From: Pseudomonas sp. 102515
GTDB taxonomy: Bacteria > Pseudomonadota > Gammaproteobacteria > Pseudomonadales > Pseudomonadaceae
DNA length: 64,000 nucleotides
Direction of reading: 5' to 3'
Assembly (NCBI RefSeq): GCF_031085165.1
Contig: NZ_JAVHTY010000003.1
Span: 310,001-374,000, forward strand
The position numbers and the translations under genes are program-made. Positions 44,368 through 53,007 of this stretch are shown one piece after another (the first letter of the stretch is position 1; every line of letters begins with the position of its first letter). The notes under the pieces were generated by a model. The model ran no database searches and was not told the DNA's origin. It worked only from the letters and a program-made list of their open reading frames with translations.

Positions 44368-44622
44368 TCAGAATACCCAACGGGTCTGCTTCACCAGCCG
44401 GTCACCCTTGGACTGTGCCGGGATGGCTTTGAGTTCCCCACGACCTTGACTTGCCAGCGGCTTGGCTGCAGGCACCATGGCCTGGGCAGCAATGCGGGTG
44501 GACGCGATGAGTGCCTGTTCGCGGCTGACGTCCTGGCCCTGGGGGGCTGCGACGACGGCGCTGGCGAAGCAAGCGAAGAGCGCAGTACCTACCAAGTGCT
44601 TGCGAAGGGTCTGGCTGATCAT
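44368..44622 (-). CDS. small exported protein, 84 residues
   Basis: A signal peptide (residues 1-25, cleavage near VVA-AP) precedes a mature domain of about 58 residues that is Ala/Gln/Lys-rich (QALIASTRIAAQAMVPAAKP) and ends KQTRWVF. It is basic and has no cysteine in the mature part. GGAGAG lies 7 bases upstream of ATG. It heads a two- or three-gene minus operon whose promoter faces the algB promoter region. I do not recognise a family. Confidence 0.65.
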   Translation of the reverse strand: MISQTLRKHLVGTALFACFASAVVAAPQGQDVSREQALIASTRIAAQAMVPAAKPLASQGRGELKAIPAQSKGDRLVKQTRWVF

Positions 44623-44761
44623 CGGGTCTCTCCTGCAGTCCGTTGGCCCTAAGGCCGGCTTGCCAAGAAGAGTGCAGACTGCGTGCCAGCTTTCCGAAAA
44701 TTATTTTTCCTTTTAAAAACAAGTACTTATTATTTCAACCAGGGACAGCCACACATGCACC

Positions 44762-44995
44762 TTGCAAGGTGCAACGTCTGAAGCATTGCGTTTTGCATGA
44801 TCGCCGGAGGGGTATTCGTCGCCGCCAGGCTGTCTGCTCACCGAGCGCAGCGGCGAAAGCGGCCATAAGCGCCCTGTCCCTGGGGCAGAAAGTCGCCTTT
44901 CTCCCTCGTTTGACCCTCTGGGTTGCGATCTGCACGATACCCCCGGCGGCTTCGACGAGTCGTCTAGTGGTCCTGCGGATTGCAACTTGCACGAT
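44762..44995. promoter_or_regulatory. four 16-bp TTGC-N4-TGCA sites upstream of algB
   Basis: The 442-base gap between the small-protein operon and algB contains TTGCAAGGTGCAACGT (44762-44777), TTGCGTTTTGCATGAT (44786-44801), TTGCGATCTGCACGAT (44923-44938) and TTGCAACTTGCACGAT (44980-44995), all in the same direction. The first lies within the perfect 18-bp palindrome TGCACCTTGCAAGGTGCA (44756-44773). An AT-rich block (44697-44735) on the left may hold the small-operon promoter. The sites are candidates for binding by AlgB or another regulator of both divergent units. Confidence 0.45.
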
Positions 44996-45064
44996 GTATC
45001 ATGGACTAACTCCCACCCCCCTCCTTTAGTGTGTTTCGGCCCTTTGGCCCGGAGTTCTCCCGTC

Positions 45065-46414
45065 ATGGAACAAACCAGCGGTCGCATCCTGCTCGTGGAC
45101 GACGAAGCCGCCATCCTGCGTACCTTCCGTTTCTGTCTGGAAGACGCCGGCTACAGCGTCGCCACGGCCAACAGCGCGGCCCAGGCCGAAGCCCTGCTCT
45201 TGCGGCAGGTCTACGATCTTTGCTTTCTCGATCTGCGCCTGGGCGCGGACAACGGTCTGGACGTGCTGCAGCAAATGCGCATCCAGGCGCCCTGGATGCG
45301 GGTGGTGATCGTCACCGCCCACTCGGCCATCGATACCGCCGTGGATGCCATGCAGGCCGGCGCCGCCGACTACCTGGTGAAACCCTGCAGCCCCGATCAG
45401 TTGCGCATGGCCGCGGCCAAGCAGCTTGAATTCCGCCAGCTCTCGGCGCGCCTGGAAGCCCTCGAAGGCGAGGTGCGCAAGTCCAGCGCCGGCCTGGACT
45501 CGCGCAGTCCGACGATGATGAGCATCCTGGAGACCGCCCGGCAGGTCGCCACCACCGATGCGAACGTGCTGATCCTCGGTGAATCCGGCTCCGGCAAGGG
45601 CGAACTGGCCCGGGCCATCCACGCCTGGAGTCGGCGCGCCAAGAAGACCTTCGTCACGATCAACTGCCCGTCGCTGTCCGCCGATCTGATGGAAAGCGAG
45701 ATGTTCGGCCACACCCGCGGCGCCTTCACCGGGGCCAGCGAGAGCACCCTCGGCCGGGTCAGCCAGGCCGATGGCGGTACCCTCTTCCTCGACGAGATCG
45801 GTGACTTCCCCCTGGCCCTGCAGCCCAAGCTGTTGCGCTTCATCCAGGACAAGGAATACGAGCGCGTCGGCGATCCGGTCACCCGGCGCGCCGACGTGCG
45901 CATCCTCGCCGCCACCAACCGCAACCTGGAACAGATGGTGGCGGAAAACGAATTCCGCGAAGACCTGCTCTATCGCCTCAATGTCATCGTGCTCAACCTG
46001 CCGCCGCTGCGCGAGCGCAAGGAGGACATCGTCGATCTCGCCGAGCGCTTCCTCGCCCGCTTCGTCAAGGACTACAACAGACCTGCCCACGGCTTCAGCG
46101 AGGCGGCCCTGGAAGCCCTGCGCAACTATGGCTGGCCGGGCAACGTCCGCGAGCTGCGCAACGTCATCGAACGGGCCAGCATCATCTGTGGCCAGGACCT
46201 GGTGGACGTCAATCACCTGGGCATGGGTGACAGCCCGGCCACCAGCGGCGCCGCCAGCGCGCCGCGGGTCGGCGAGGCCCTGAGCCTGGAAGCCCTGGAA
46301 CGGGCCCACATCGCCGCGGTGATGGCCACCAGCGAGACCCTCGACCAAGCCGCCAAGACCCTGGGCATCGATGCCTCCACGCTCTATCGAAAACGCAAGC
46401 AGTACGGGCTATGA
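45065..46414 (+). CDS. algB: NtrC-family response regulator AlgB
   Basis: A 449-residue response regulator, the same length as P. aeruginosa AlgB and clearly similar along its length. The receiver domain has VDDEAAILRTFR, the phosphoacceptor Asp in CFLDLRLG near residue 59, and Lys in VKPCSP. The AAA+ domain has Walker A GESGSGKGE near 175, the sigma54-contact GAFTGA and Walker B GGTLFLDEIGD. The C-terminal helix-turn-helix is DQAAKTLGIDASTLYRKRKQYGL (key part TLGIDASTLYRKRK). AlgB activates alginate and other genes and opposes some quorum and virulence outputs in P. aeruginosa. It is coupled to kinB through ATGA. Confidence 0.97.
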   Translation: MEQTSGRILLVDDEAAILRTFRFCLEDAGYSVATANSAAQAEALLLRQVYDLCFLDLRLGADNGLDVLQQMRIQAPWMRVVIVTAHSAIDTAVDAMQAGAADYLVKPCSPDQLRMAAAKQLEFRQLSARLEALEGEVRKSSAGLDSRSPTMMSILETARQVATTDANVLILGESGSGKGELARAIHAWSRRAKKTFVTINCPSLSADLMESEMFGHTRGAFTGASESTLGRVSQADGGTLFLDEIGDFPLALQPKLLRFIQDKEYERVGDPVTRRADVRILAATNRNLEQMVAENEFREDLLYRLNVIVLNLPPLRERKEDIVDLAERFLARFVKDYNRPAHGFSEAALEALRNYGWPGNVRELRNVIERASIICGQDLVDVNHLGMGDSPATSGAASAPRVGEALSLEALERAHIAAVMATSETLDQAAKTLGIDASTLYRKRKQYGL

Positions 46415-48201
46415 AGCTGCCGATCAAGCTGCACACCCGCCTCTTCCTCAGCATTTCCGCGCTGATCGCCGTGGCCCTCATCGGACTGCTGGTGGGACTG
46501 GTCAGCGTCCTGCACCTGGCCCGCGAGCAGAGCGTCCAGACCCGCAGCAACCTGGACTTCATCAACCTGACGCTGAACATGCGCCAGGAACTGAGCAACA
46601 GCCTGTTCCAGATGCTCGATGGCGCCCCGGATCCGCAATCCCTGGTCGCCGCCCAGCAACGCTTCGAGCAGAACCTGCAGCTGGTCCAGGGCGAGATGCA
46701 CAAGCCCGAGCAGCTGGCCGTGCTGGAAGACGTCAAGCGGCGCTACGAGCGCTTCGCCGATTACCTGCGTTCGCCGCCTGGCGGTTACAACCAGTTGCGC
46801 GCCGATCCGGGTTTCCAGGAGACCCTCGACGCCTTGCGGCATCGCATCTACGACCTGCAGAAAAGCTATGTGGTGACCCTGGAGCGCATGCAGGACGAGG
46901 CCCATGATCGGGCGGTGATCATCGCCATGCTCCTGGCGCTGATCGGCGTGGCCATCCTGGTCACCGGGGTGGTGACCGCAAACGGCATCGCCAAGCGCTT
47001 CACCGGTCCCATCGACGGCCTGGCCAAGGCCGCCGAGCGCATCAGCCAGGGCAATTTCGACGTCCAGCTGCCCACCTCGCAGATCGCCGAATTCACCCTG
47101 CTCAGCCGCCGCTTTGGCAACATGGCCCAGGCCCTGCACCGCCTCAGCCAGACCAATGTCGAGGCCCTGGTGGCCGGGCAGCGGCGCCTGCAGGCGGTGC
47201 TCGACAGCATCGACTACGGCCTGGTGATCCTCGATCCCCAGGGCAACATCGAACACGCCAATCCGGTGGCCTGCCGCCAGCTGGGCTGGAACGAGAACCA
47301 CCTGGGCGAATCCCTGATCGCCGCCCTGGAACGGCCGGAGATCGAGGCGAGCGTGCAGCGGGTATTGGCCGGTGGGGCCCTGGATGCCGCCCCCGAAGAC
47401 CTGGAGATCCGTGTCGACGACGAGGTGCGGCTGCTGGCCTGGAGTCTGACCCCGGTGAACCACGCCGATGGCCGCAGCGTGGGTGCGCTCATGGTGCTGC
47501 GCGATGTCACCGAGCAGCGCGCCTTCGACCGGGTGCGCAACGAGTTCGTCCTGCGCGCCTCCCACGAATTGCGCACCCCGGTCACCGGCATGCACATGGC
47601 CTTCGGTCTGCTGCGCGAGCGTCTCAAGGTGGCGCCGGAATCCCGCGAGGCCTTTCTGCTGCAGACGGTGGACGAGGAAACCCATCGACTGGTGCAGCTG
47701 ATCAACGACCTGCTGGACTACTCCCGTCACCAGAGCGGCCTGCAGCGCCCGGAAAAGCTGCCGAGCGAGATCGGCGACCTGCTGGAAGCAGCCCGCGCCC
47801 GCCATGCCGACGAGGCCCGCGAGCGCGATGTCGAGCTGGCCGTCGAGTTGCTGCATACGCCGCTGCCACGGGTCAGCCTGGATCCCAAGCAACTGGGTCG
47901 GGTGTTCGACAACCTGCTGAGCAATGCCCTGCGTCATACCCCGGCGGGCGGCCGTATCGTCATCCAGGCCATGCGCCAGAACGAGCAGCTGCTGATGGCG
48001 GTGCAGGACAATGGCGAAGGCATCGCCTACGCCCAGCAAGGCCGGGTGTTCGAGCCCTTCGTGCAGATCGGCAGCCAGAAGGGCGGCGCCGGCCTGGGCC
48101 TGGCCCTGTGCAAGGAAATCATCCGCCAGCACGGTGGCCGCATCGGCGTGGTCTCCCGCCCCGGTCAGGGCACCCAGATCTTCATGACCTTGCCGACCTG
48201 A
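46411..48201 (+). CDS. kinB: sensor histidine kinase/phosphatase KinB
   Basis: A 596-residue kinase partner of AlgB. Two membrane segments (residues 10-33 and 165-190) enclose a helical periplasmic sensor, then a HAMP domain (RFTGPIDGLAKAAERIS) and a PAS domain (RRLQAVLDSIDYGLVILD near 257). The H box is RASHELRTPVTGMHM near 390, the N box NLLSNALRHTP, and the G boxes DNGEGI and GGAGLGLAL. In P. aeruginosa KinB mainly dephosphorylates AlgB, and its loss drives alginate overproduction. The sensor domain is the part most different from the P. aeruginosa protein. Confidence 0.96.
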   Translation: MKLPIKLHTRLFLSISALIAVALIGLLVGLVSVLHLAREQSVQTRSNLDFINLTLNMRQELSNSLFQMLDGAPDPQSLVAAQQRFEQNLQLVQGEMHKPEQLAVLEDVKRRYERFADYLRSPPGGYNQLRADPGFQETLDALRHRIYDLQKSYVVTLERMQDEAHDRAVIIAMLLALIGVAILVTGVVTANGIAKRFTGPIDGLAKAAERISQGNFDVQLPTSQIAEFTLLSRRFGNMAQALHRLSQTNVEALVAGQRRLQAVLDSIDYGLVILDPQGNIEHANPVACRQLGWNENHLGESLIAALERPEIEASVQRVLAGGALDAAPEDLEIRVDDEVRLLAWSLTPVNHADGRSVGALMVLRDVTEQRAFDRVRNEFVLRASHELRTPVTGMHMAFGLLRERLKVAPESREAFLLQTVDEETHRLVQLINDLLDYSRHQSGLQRPEKLPSEIGDLLEAARARHADEARERDVELAVELLHTPLPRVSLDPKQLGRVFDNLLSNALRHTPAGGRIVIQAMRQNEQLLMAVQDNGEGIAYAQQGRVFEPFVQIGSQKGGAGLGLALCKEIIRQHGGRIGVVSRPGQGTQIFMTLPT

Positions 48202-48223
48202 GCCAGGCGGCACGGGGCCGCCC

Positions 48224-48313
48224 TAGGTTGGGTCGAGCGCAGCGAAGCCCAACAGCGGCGGTTCAAGTCCGCCTTGTCGGGCTTCGACGAAGGAGCCGTC
48301 TCAACCCAACCTA
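48224..48313. terminator. 90-bp nested inverted repeat between kinB and the kinase gene
   Basis: TAGGTTGGGT (48224-48233) and ACCCAACCTA (48304-48313) are exact inverses. Inside them CGAAGCCC/GGGCTTCG and GGCGG-TTCAAGT-CCGCC add two more stems. It lies between convergent genes and probably ends both transcripts. The TAGGTTGGG...GAAGCCCAAC pattern is a common Pseudomonas intergenic repeat. Confidence 0.65.
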
Positions 48314-48322
48314 CGGTCCGGC

Positions 48323-49795
48323 TTACCGCAGCGTCCGCTCTAGCGCCTGGCGCCAGCCGGCGTAGAGTTCGGGCACGGCATTGGCGCGAGGTTCGTAGCG
48401 GCGACGTGGCCGTTCGAGATCGGCCAGGGCCGCGGCGTCCTGCCACCAGCCCAGGGCATGGCCGGCCAGGTGCGCGGCACCCAGCGCCGAGACCTCCGGC
48501 GACAGGCTGCAGATCACCGGGCGCTGCAGGAGATCGGCCTGGAATTGCAGCAGCCATTCGTTGCGCGTGGCGCCGCCATCCACCCAGAGTTCGTCCAGGG
48601 GCGTCGGACTGTCCTGCTGCATGGCGTCGAAGACGTCGCGAATCTGGTAGGCGATGGCCTCCAGAGCCGCGCGCATCAGGTGCGCCCGGCCGCAGTTCTC
48701 GGCGAGGCCACAGAACAGCCCGCGCGCCTCGGCCCGCCAGTGCGGCGCACCCAGGCCGCCCAGCGCCGGGACGAAGTAGACGCCGCCGTTGTCCGGCAGC
48801 GCCGCGGCTTCCGCGGCCAGGGCCTCCAGCTCTCCGGAGCCACCCAGCAGCCGCGCCGTCCAGCCCACGGCGGCGCCGGTATGGACGATGTTGCCTTCCA
48901 AGGCAAAGGTCGGAGTATCCCCCAGGCGCCAGGCCAGGGTAGTGGCCAAGCCATGGGCGGAAACCACCGGTTCGGCGATGGGCGTCATCAGCGACGAGCC
49001 GGTGCCCAGGGTGGCCTTGACCTTGCCCGGGACGAAACCGCCCTGGCCGAACAGGGCCGCATGGGAATCGCCGATCATCGCCAGGATCGGCAGACCGGCC
49101 GGCAGCGGACCCTGGGCACGGGTCTCGCCGAAGCAGCCGGCACTGGAGCGAACCTCCGGCAGCGCCGCCCGGGGAATGCCGAACAGATCCAGCAGCTGCG
49201 CATCCCATTCGCCACCGCGCAGGTCGAGCAACTGGGTACGGGCGGCGTTGGCCGCGTCGATGAGAAAGCTCGTGCCGCCGCTGAGTTGCCAGAGTAGCCA
49301 GCTGTCCACGGTCCCTAGGCAGATGTCGCCGGCGGCGGCACGCGCCGTGCCGTCGGGGATCTGGTCGAGCAGCCAGCGCCATTTGCCGGCGGAAAACATC
49401 GGGTCCAGCGCCAGGCCGCTGCGCTCGCGGATCAGCTCGCCGTGGCCGGCGGTGTGCAAGGCCTCGCACTGCGGCTGGGATCTCTTGCACTGCCAGCTCA
49501 CCAGGGGGCCGAGCAACTGGCCGCTGCCGCGCTCCCAGGCCAGGGCGGATTCGCGCTGGTTGCTGATGGCGATGGCCGCCAAGGGTGCGTCCGTCTGGGC
49601 CAGGCAGTCGCCGATGGCGCCCTGCAGGGCCTGCCAGATGGCCAGGGGATCCTGCTCGGCATAGCCCGCCTGCGGATGCTGGACGGTCAGCGGCCGGGAA
49701 CCGCGGGCTACGACCCGACCGGCGCGATCCACCAGGATCGCCTTGGCATTGGTGGTGCCCTCGTCGAGGGCGAGGATCAGCGGTTCGGCGGCCAT
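48323..49795 (-). CDS. FGGY-family sugar/polyol kinase (glycerol-kinase-like)
   Basis: A 490-residue kinase. The two phosphate loops are LALDEGTTNAKAILVD near residue 8 and ATLGTGSSLMTP near 260. The adenosine motif DGGATRNEWLLQFQADLLQRP (key part DGGATRNEW) is near 402. AISNQRESALAWERGSGQ near 76 is like glycerol kinase, but VSWQCKRSQ replaces the usual glycerol-contact sequence, so glycerol is not a safe prediction. It lies 39 bases after the transketolase C-subunit gene. Apulose kinases that work with a split transketolase belong to this superfamily. Substrate unknown; a ketose or polyol is likely. Confidence 0.87.
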   Translation of the reverse strand: MAAEPLILALDEGTTNAKAILVDRAGRVVARGSRPLTVQHPQAGYAEQDPLAIWQALQGAIGDCLAQTDAPLAAIAISNQRESALAWERGSGQLLGPLVSWQCKRSQPQCEALHTAGHGELIRERSGLALDPMFSAGKWRWLLDQIPDGTARAAAGDICLGTVDSWLLWQLSGGTSFLIDAANAARTQLLDLRGGEWDAQLLDLFGIPRAALPEVRSSAGCFGETRAQGPLPAGLPILAMIGDSHAALFGQGGFVPGKVKATLGTGSSLMTPIAEPVVSAHGLATTLAWRLGDTPTFALEGNIVHTGAAVGWTARLLGGSGELEALAAEAAALPDNGGVYFVPALGGLGAPHWRAEARGLFCGLAENCGRAHLMRAALEAIAYQIRDVFDAMQQDSPTPLDELWVDGGATRNEWLLQFQADLLQRPVICSLSPEVSALGAAHLAGHALGWWQDAAALADLERPRRRYEPRANAVPELYAGWRQALERTLR

Positions 49796-49834
49796 GGCAG
49801 CTCCTGTTGTTCTTATCGTGGCAGCGCCTGCGCC

Positions 49835-50791
49835 TCAGCGCAGGCGCTGCACCGCGGCGACGATACCGGCGGCATCGATACCGTGCTTGGCGCGGGTCGG
49901 ACCGCGGCCACCGGCAGCGGCATACTCGCCATCGGCGATGCCCAGGCGGATCAACGGCACGCCCAGCGCGGCCTCGGCCATGACCTCGGCGACCAGGCTG
50001 CCCACCCCGCCGTTGGCGTTGTGCTCCTCCACCGTGACCACCCCACCGCGAGCGGCGCAGAGGGCTTCCAGCAACGCCTCGCGCTGCAGCGGACGGATCG
50101 ACGACAGGTTGATCACCTGGGCGCTGATACCCTGCTCGGCCAGCAACCGCGCGGCGTCCACCGCCTCGTGGACCACCGAGCCCAGGGCCACCAGGCTGAC
50201 GTCGTGACCCTGGCGCAGCACGTCGACCTGACCGGGGACGAAGCGATAGTCGGAGCCGTGCAGATCGGGCAGCGCCTTGCCGTCCAGGCGGATATAGACC
50301 GGACCGTCATGGGCCAGGGCGTGCTCGACGATCTGCCGGCACTCGCTGCCATCGGCCGGCGCATAGATTTCCACGTTACCGAAGCCGCGCATCACGGCGA
50401 TGTCGTCGAGGCTGTGGTGAGTGCTGGCCAGGGGACCGTAGCTGGCCCCGGCGTTGAGGCCGAACATCTTGACGTTGGACCTGTTGTAGCAGACGTCCAC
50501 CTTGACCTGTTCGTTGGCCCGGGAGATCAGGAAGGGCGCGGCGTTGCAGGTCACCGCCACCTTGCCGGCGAGGCCCAGGCCGGCGGCCACCCCGACCAGG
50601 GTCTGTTCGGCGATGCCGACGTTGACCAGGCGCTCCGGGAAGCGTTTGACGAAGGGGCCGATCTTGGCCGTGGAAGTGGAATCGCTCACCACCGGCACCA
50701 GGTCGACGCCAGCGTCCACCGCGGCGATGAAGGCCTCGACCATGACGTTGGCGAGATGGGCTTCGCCCGGGGTCTGGGTATCAGTGGCCAT
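49835..50791 (-). CDS. transketolase, C-terminal subunit
   Basis: A 318-residue protein equal to the pyrimidine-binding and C-terminal domains of transketolase. The catalytic glutamate that activates TPP is in VNVGIAEQTLVG near residue 56. AAPFLISRANEQVKVD near 84 and STHHSLDDIAVMRG near 125 are the expected cofactor and substrate stretches. The C-terminal domain includes VVTVEEHNANGGVGS near 255. Its start overlaps the N-subunit gene by 11 bases. Split transketolases serve specialised catabolic pathways (apulose-4-phosphate, sulfofructose) as well as poorly known ones. Confidence 0.92.
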   Translation of the reverse strand: MATDTQTPGEAHLANVMVEAFIAAVDAGVDLVPVVSDSTSTAKIGPFVKRFPERLVNVGIAEQTLVGVAAGLGLAGKVAVTCNAAPFLISRANEQVKVDVCYNRSNVKMFGLNAGASYGPLASTHHSLDDIAVMRGFGNVEIYAPADGSECRQIVEHALAHDGPVYIRLDGKALPDLHGSDYRFVPGQVDVLRQGHDVSLVALGSVVHEAVDAARLLAEQGISAQVINLSSIRPLQREALLEALCAARGGVVTVEEHNANGGVGSLVAEVMAEAALGVPLIRLGIADGEYAAAGGRGPTRAKHGIDAAGIVAAVQRLR

Positions 50792-51617
50792 GGTCGAGTT
50801 CCTCCAGTGCAGCGGCGATCTCGTCGCCCTTGGGCACGCGGTGGTGCCATTCGGGTTTGCCTTCGATGAAGGAAACCCCCTTGCCTTTGACGGTATTGGC
50901 GATCAGCACCTGGGGCTGGCCGCGGTGTTCGCGCAGCGCTTCCAGGGTCTCCACCAGCTGGGCCACGTCGTTGCCGTCGCACTCGACCACATGGAAGCCG
51001 AAGGCGCGCCATTTCTCGGCCAGGGGCTCCAGCGGCAGGATCTCCGCGGTGGGACCGGCCAGTTGCAGGCGGTTGTGGTCGACGATCACCGTGAGGTTGT
51101 CCAGCCGATACTTGGCGGCGGTCAACGCCGACTCCCAGTTGGAGCCCTCGCCCAGTTCGCCGTCACCGGTCAGCACATAGACGCGGCGCGGACTGCCATC
51201 GCGTTGCGCGGCCAGGGCGATCCCGGTGGCGACCGGCAAGCCATGGCCGAGGGCGCCGGTGTTGAGCTCGATGCCCGGGGTCTTCTGCCGCACCGGATGG
51301 CCCGGCAGGTGGGAGTCGAAATGCTGGTAGGTGTTGAGCCATTCCGGCGGGAAATAGCCGGCCTCGGCCAGGCAGCAGTAAAGGCCGCCGACGCCATGGC
51401 CCTTGCTCTGGATGTAGATGTCGCGCCGGGGATCGGCGAGGCGTTCCGGGGCGACGTCGAGCAGGCGGAAATAGAGGGTGGCGAGGATGTCGGTCTCCGA
51501 CAGATCCGCCCCGGTATGGCCGCCGGCGGGCGAGCCGGCATTGAGCTGGATGACGCGCCGGCGGATCAGCCGGGCCTTTTCGCGAATCTGCGCGACGTCG
51601 TACTGGAACGGATTCAT
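50781..51617 (-). CDS. transketolase, N-terminal subunit
   Basis: A 278-residue protein equal to the TPP diphosphate-binding domain. TPP/Mg motif GDGELGEGSNWESAL near residues 150-164 with Asn of VDHN downstream. Active-site histidines are in GGHTGADLSETD near 32, YIQSKGHGVGG near 70 and GALGHGLPVATG near 120. It heads the minus operon with the C-subunit and FGGY kinase. It faces the ABC transporter operon across 338 bases. A housekeeping transketolase is a single chain of about 660 residues, so this two-gene enzyme is a second, dedicated one. Confidence 0.93.
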   Translation of the reverse strand: MNPFQYDVAQIREKARLIRRRVIQLNAGSPAGGHTGADLSETDILATLYFRLLDVAPERLADPRRDIYIQSKGHGVGGLYCCLAEAGYFPPEWLNTYQHFDSHLPGHPVRQKTPGIELNTGALGHGLPVATGIALAAQRDGSPRRVYVLTGDGELGEGSNWESALTAAKYRLDNLTVIVDHNRLQLAGPTAEILPLEPLAEKWRAFGFHVVECDGNDVAQLVETLEALREHRGQPQVLIANTVKGKGVSFIEGKPEWHHRVPKGDEIAAALEELDHGH

Positions 51618-51955
51618 CAGGCGACCCCCTCGGGTTATCCGAAGCTGCGATGGAGCAGACGCCTGCCGAGGTTTCAGTGGGCGTCTTATGAATATTTATT
51701 CGTCACTGAAAATATATTTATCATTTAGACCCCAATCCGCAGGGCAGTCAATAGCCAGGAAAGGCCGTCGGCGACGTGGCGAGCGGATAGAATACGTGGC
51801 GGGATGCGGGATTGCCGAAGCCATCGCGTTCGGCATGCGGCGATGAAAAGGCGCTTGACTTCCATCCGTAACAGGCGGAGTCTGAATTAAAAATCAGGCA
51901 CGCATAAATATTCACGCGGGCCGGACACAAGAACAATAACTTCTAGGAGAAGTTC
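51618..51955. promoter_or_regulatory. divergent control region of the sugar/polyol island
   Basis: No gene is seen. TGAATATTTAT occurs twice in opposite directions, at 51689-51699 (72 bases before the transketolase start) and inverted at 51904-51914 (42 bases before the permease start). The first lies in the palindrome GAATATTTATTC, and a related TGAAAATATATTTAT follows at 51707-51721. These AT-rich sites stand out in a GC-rich region and are candidates for the SorC-family regulator of the island. Confidence 0.5.
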
Positions 51956-52951
51956 GTGGACGCCAAAGCCCCGACCGCCTCGCCACCCGCCAAGCCCCTG
52001 GCCCGCCTGGCACTGCGCCTGCCGCGCAACGTCGGCGGCCCGCTGATCGGCCTGGCGCTGCTGATCGCCGTGTTCTCCTTTGCCTCGGAGTACTTCTTCT
52101 CCCTGCGCAACGCCCTCAACATCCTCGACCAGGTGACCGTGCTCGGCATCCTGGCCATCGGCATGACCCTGGTCATCGTCATCGGCGGCATCGACCTGTC
52201 GGTGGGCTCGGTGCTGGCCTTCGCCATGATGCTGCTCGGCTGGCTCTACCAGGACCTCGGCTGGTCGCTGGGGCTGGCGATTCCCGCAGCCATCCTCGGT
52301 GGCCTGGTCTGCGGCCTGGTCTCGGGACTGCTCATCGCCCAGGCCCGGCTACCCGCCTTCATCGCCACCCTGACCATGATGTCGGTGGCCCGGGGCCTCG
52401 CCAACATCCTCACCGACGGCCGCCAGATCGTCGGCTTCCCGGACTGGTTCACCAACCTGGCCACGGTGCGGCACTTCGGCTTCCTCTCGGTCACCGTCGG
52501 ATTGTTCCTGCTGATGCTGCTGGTGGCCTGGGTCTTCCTGCGCTTTCGCGCCGGTGGCCGCAACCTCTATGCCATGGGCGGCAGCGCCGAGGTGGCGCGG
52601 TTGTCGGGCATCAAGGTGCGCACCATTACTGTCTGGATCTATGCCCTGAGCGGCGCCCTGGCAGGCCTGGCCGCGGTGGCCATGGCGGCGCGCCTGGATT
52701 CGTCCCAGCCCAGCGCCGGCCTGTCCATGGAACTGGATGCCATCGCCGCGGTGGTGATCGGCGGCGCCAGCCTCAGCGGCGGCGTCGGCAGCGTCGGTGG
52801 CACCCTGGTAGGGGTGCTGATCATCGGCGTGCTGCGCAACGGCCTGAACCTGCTGGGGGTCTCGCCCTTCGTGCAGCAGGTGATCATCGGCATCGTCATC
52901 GCCCTGGCCGTCACCCTGGACACCCTGCGCCGCCGTAACGGGCAGCGCTAG
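51956..52951 (+). CDS. sugar ABC transporter permease (RbsC/XylH type)
   Basis: A 331-residue inner-membrane permease with about nine hydrophobic segments. Family features are LGILAIGMTLVIVIGGIDLSVGSV near residues 60-83 (key part MTLVIVIGGIDLSVGS), AFIATLTMMSVARGLA near 135, YAMGGSAEVARLSGIKV, and VVIGGASLSGGVGSVGGTL. GTG is the start with AGGAGA 6 bases upstream. It is the first gene of the plus operon. The gene order permease, binding protein, ATPase differs from the usual ribose operon. Confidence 0.92.
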   Translation: MDAKAPTASPPAKPLARLALRLPRNVGGPLIGLALLIAVFSFASEYFFSLRNALNILDQVTVLGILAIGMTLVIVIGGIDLSVGSVLAFAMMLLGWLYQDLGWSLGLAIPAAILGGLVCGLVSGLLIAQARLPAFIATLTMMSVARGLANILTDGRQIVGFPDWFTNLATVRHFGFLSVTVGLFLLMLLVAWVFLRFRAGGRNLYAMGGSAEVARLSGIKVRTITVWIYALSGALAGLAAVAMAARLDSSQPSAGLSMELDAIAAVVIGGASLSGGVGSVGGTLVGVLIIGVLRNGLNLLGVSPFVQQVIIGIVIALAVTLDTLRRRNGQR

Positions 52952-53007
52952 GTCAGATCTGCTTCGTCTCGTCACCGCAGTACAACAATAACAACGGAGT
53001 GCCATCC

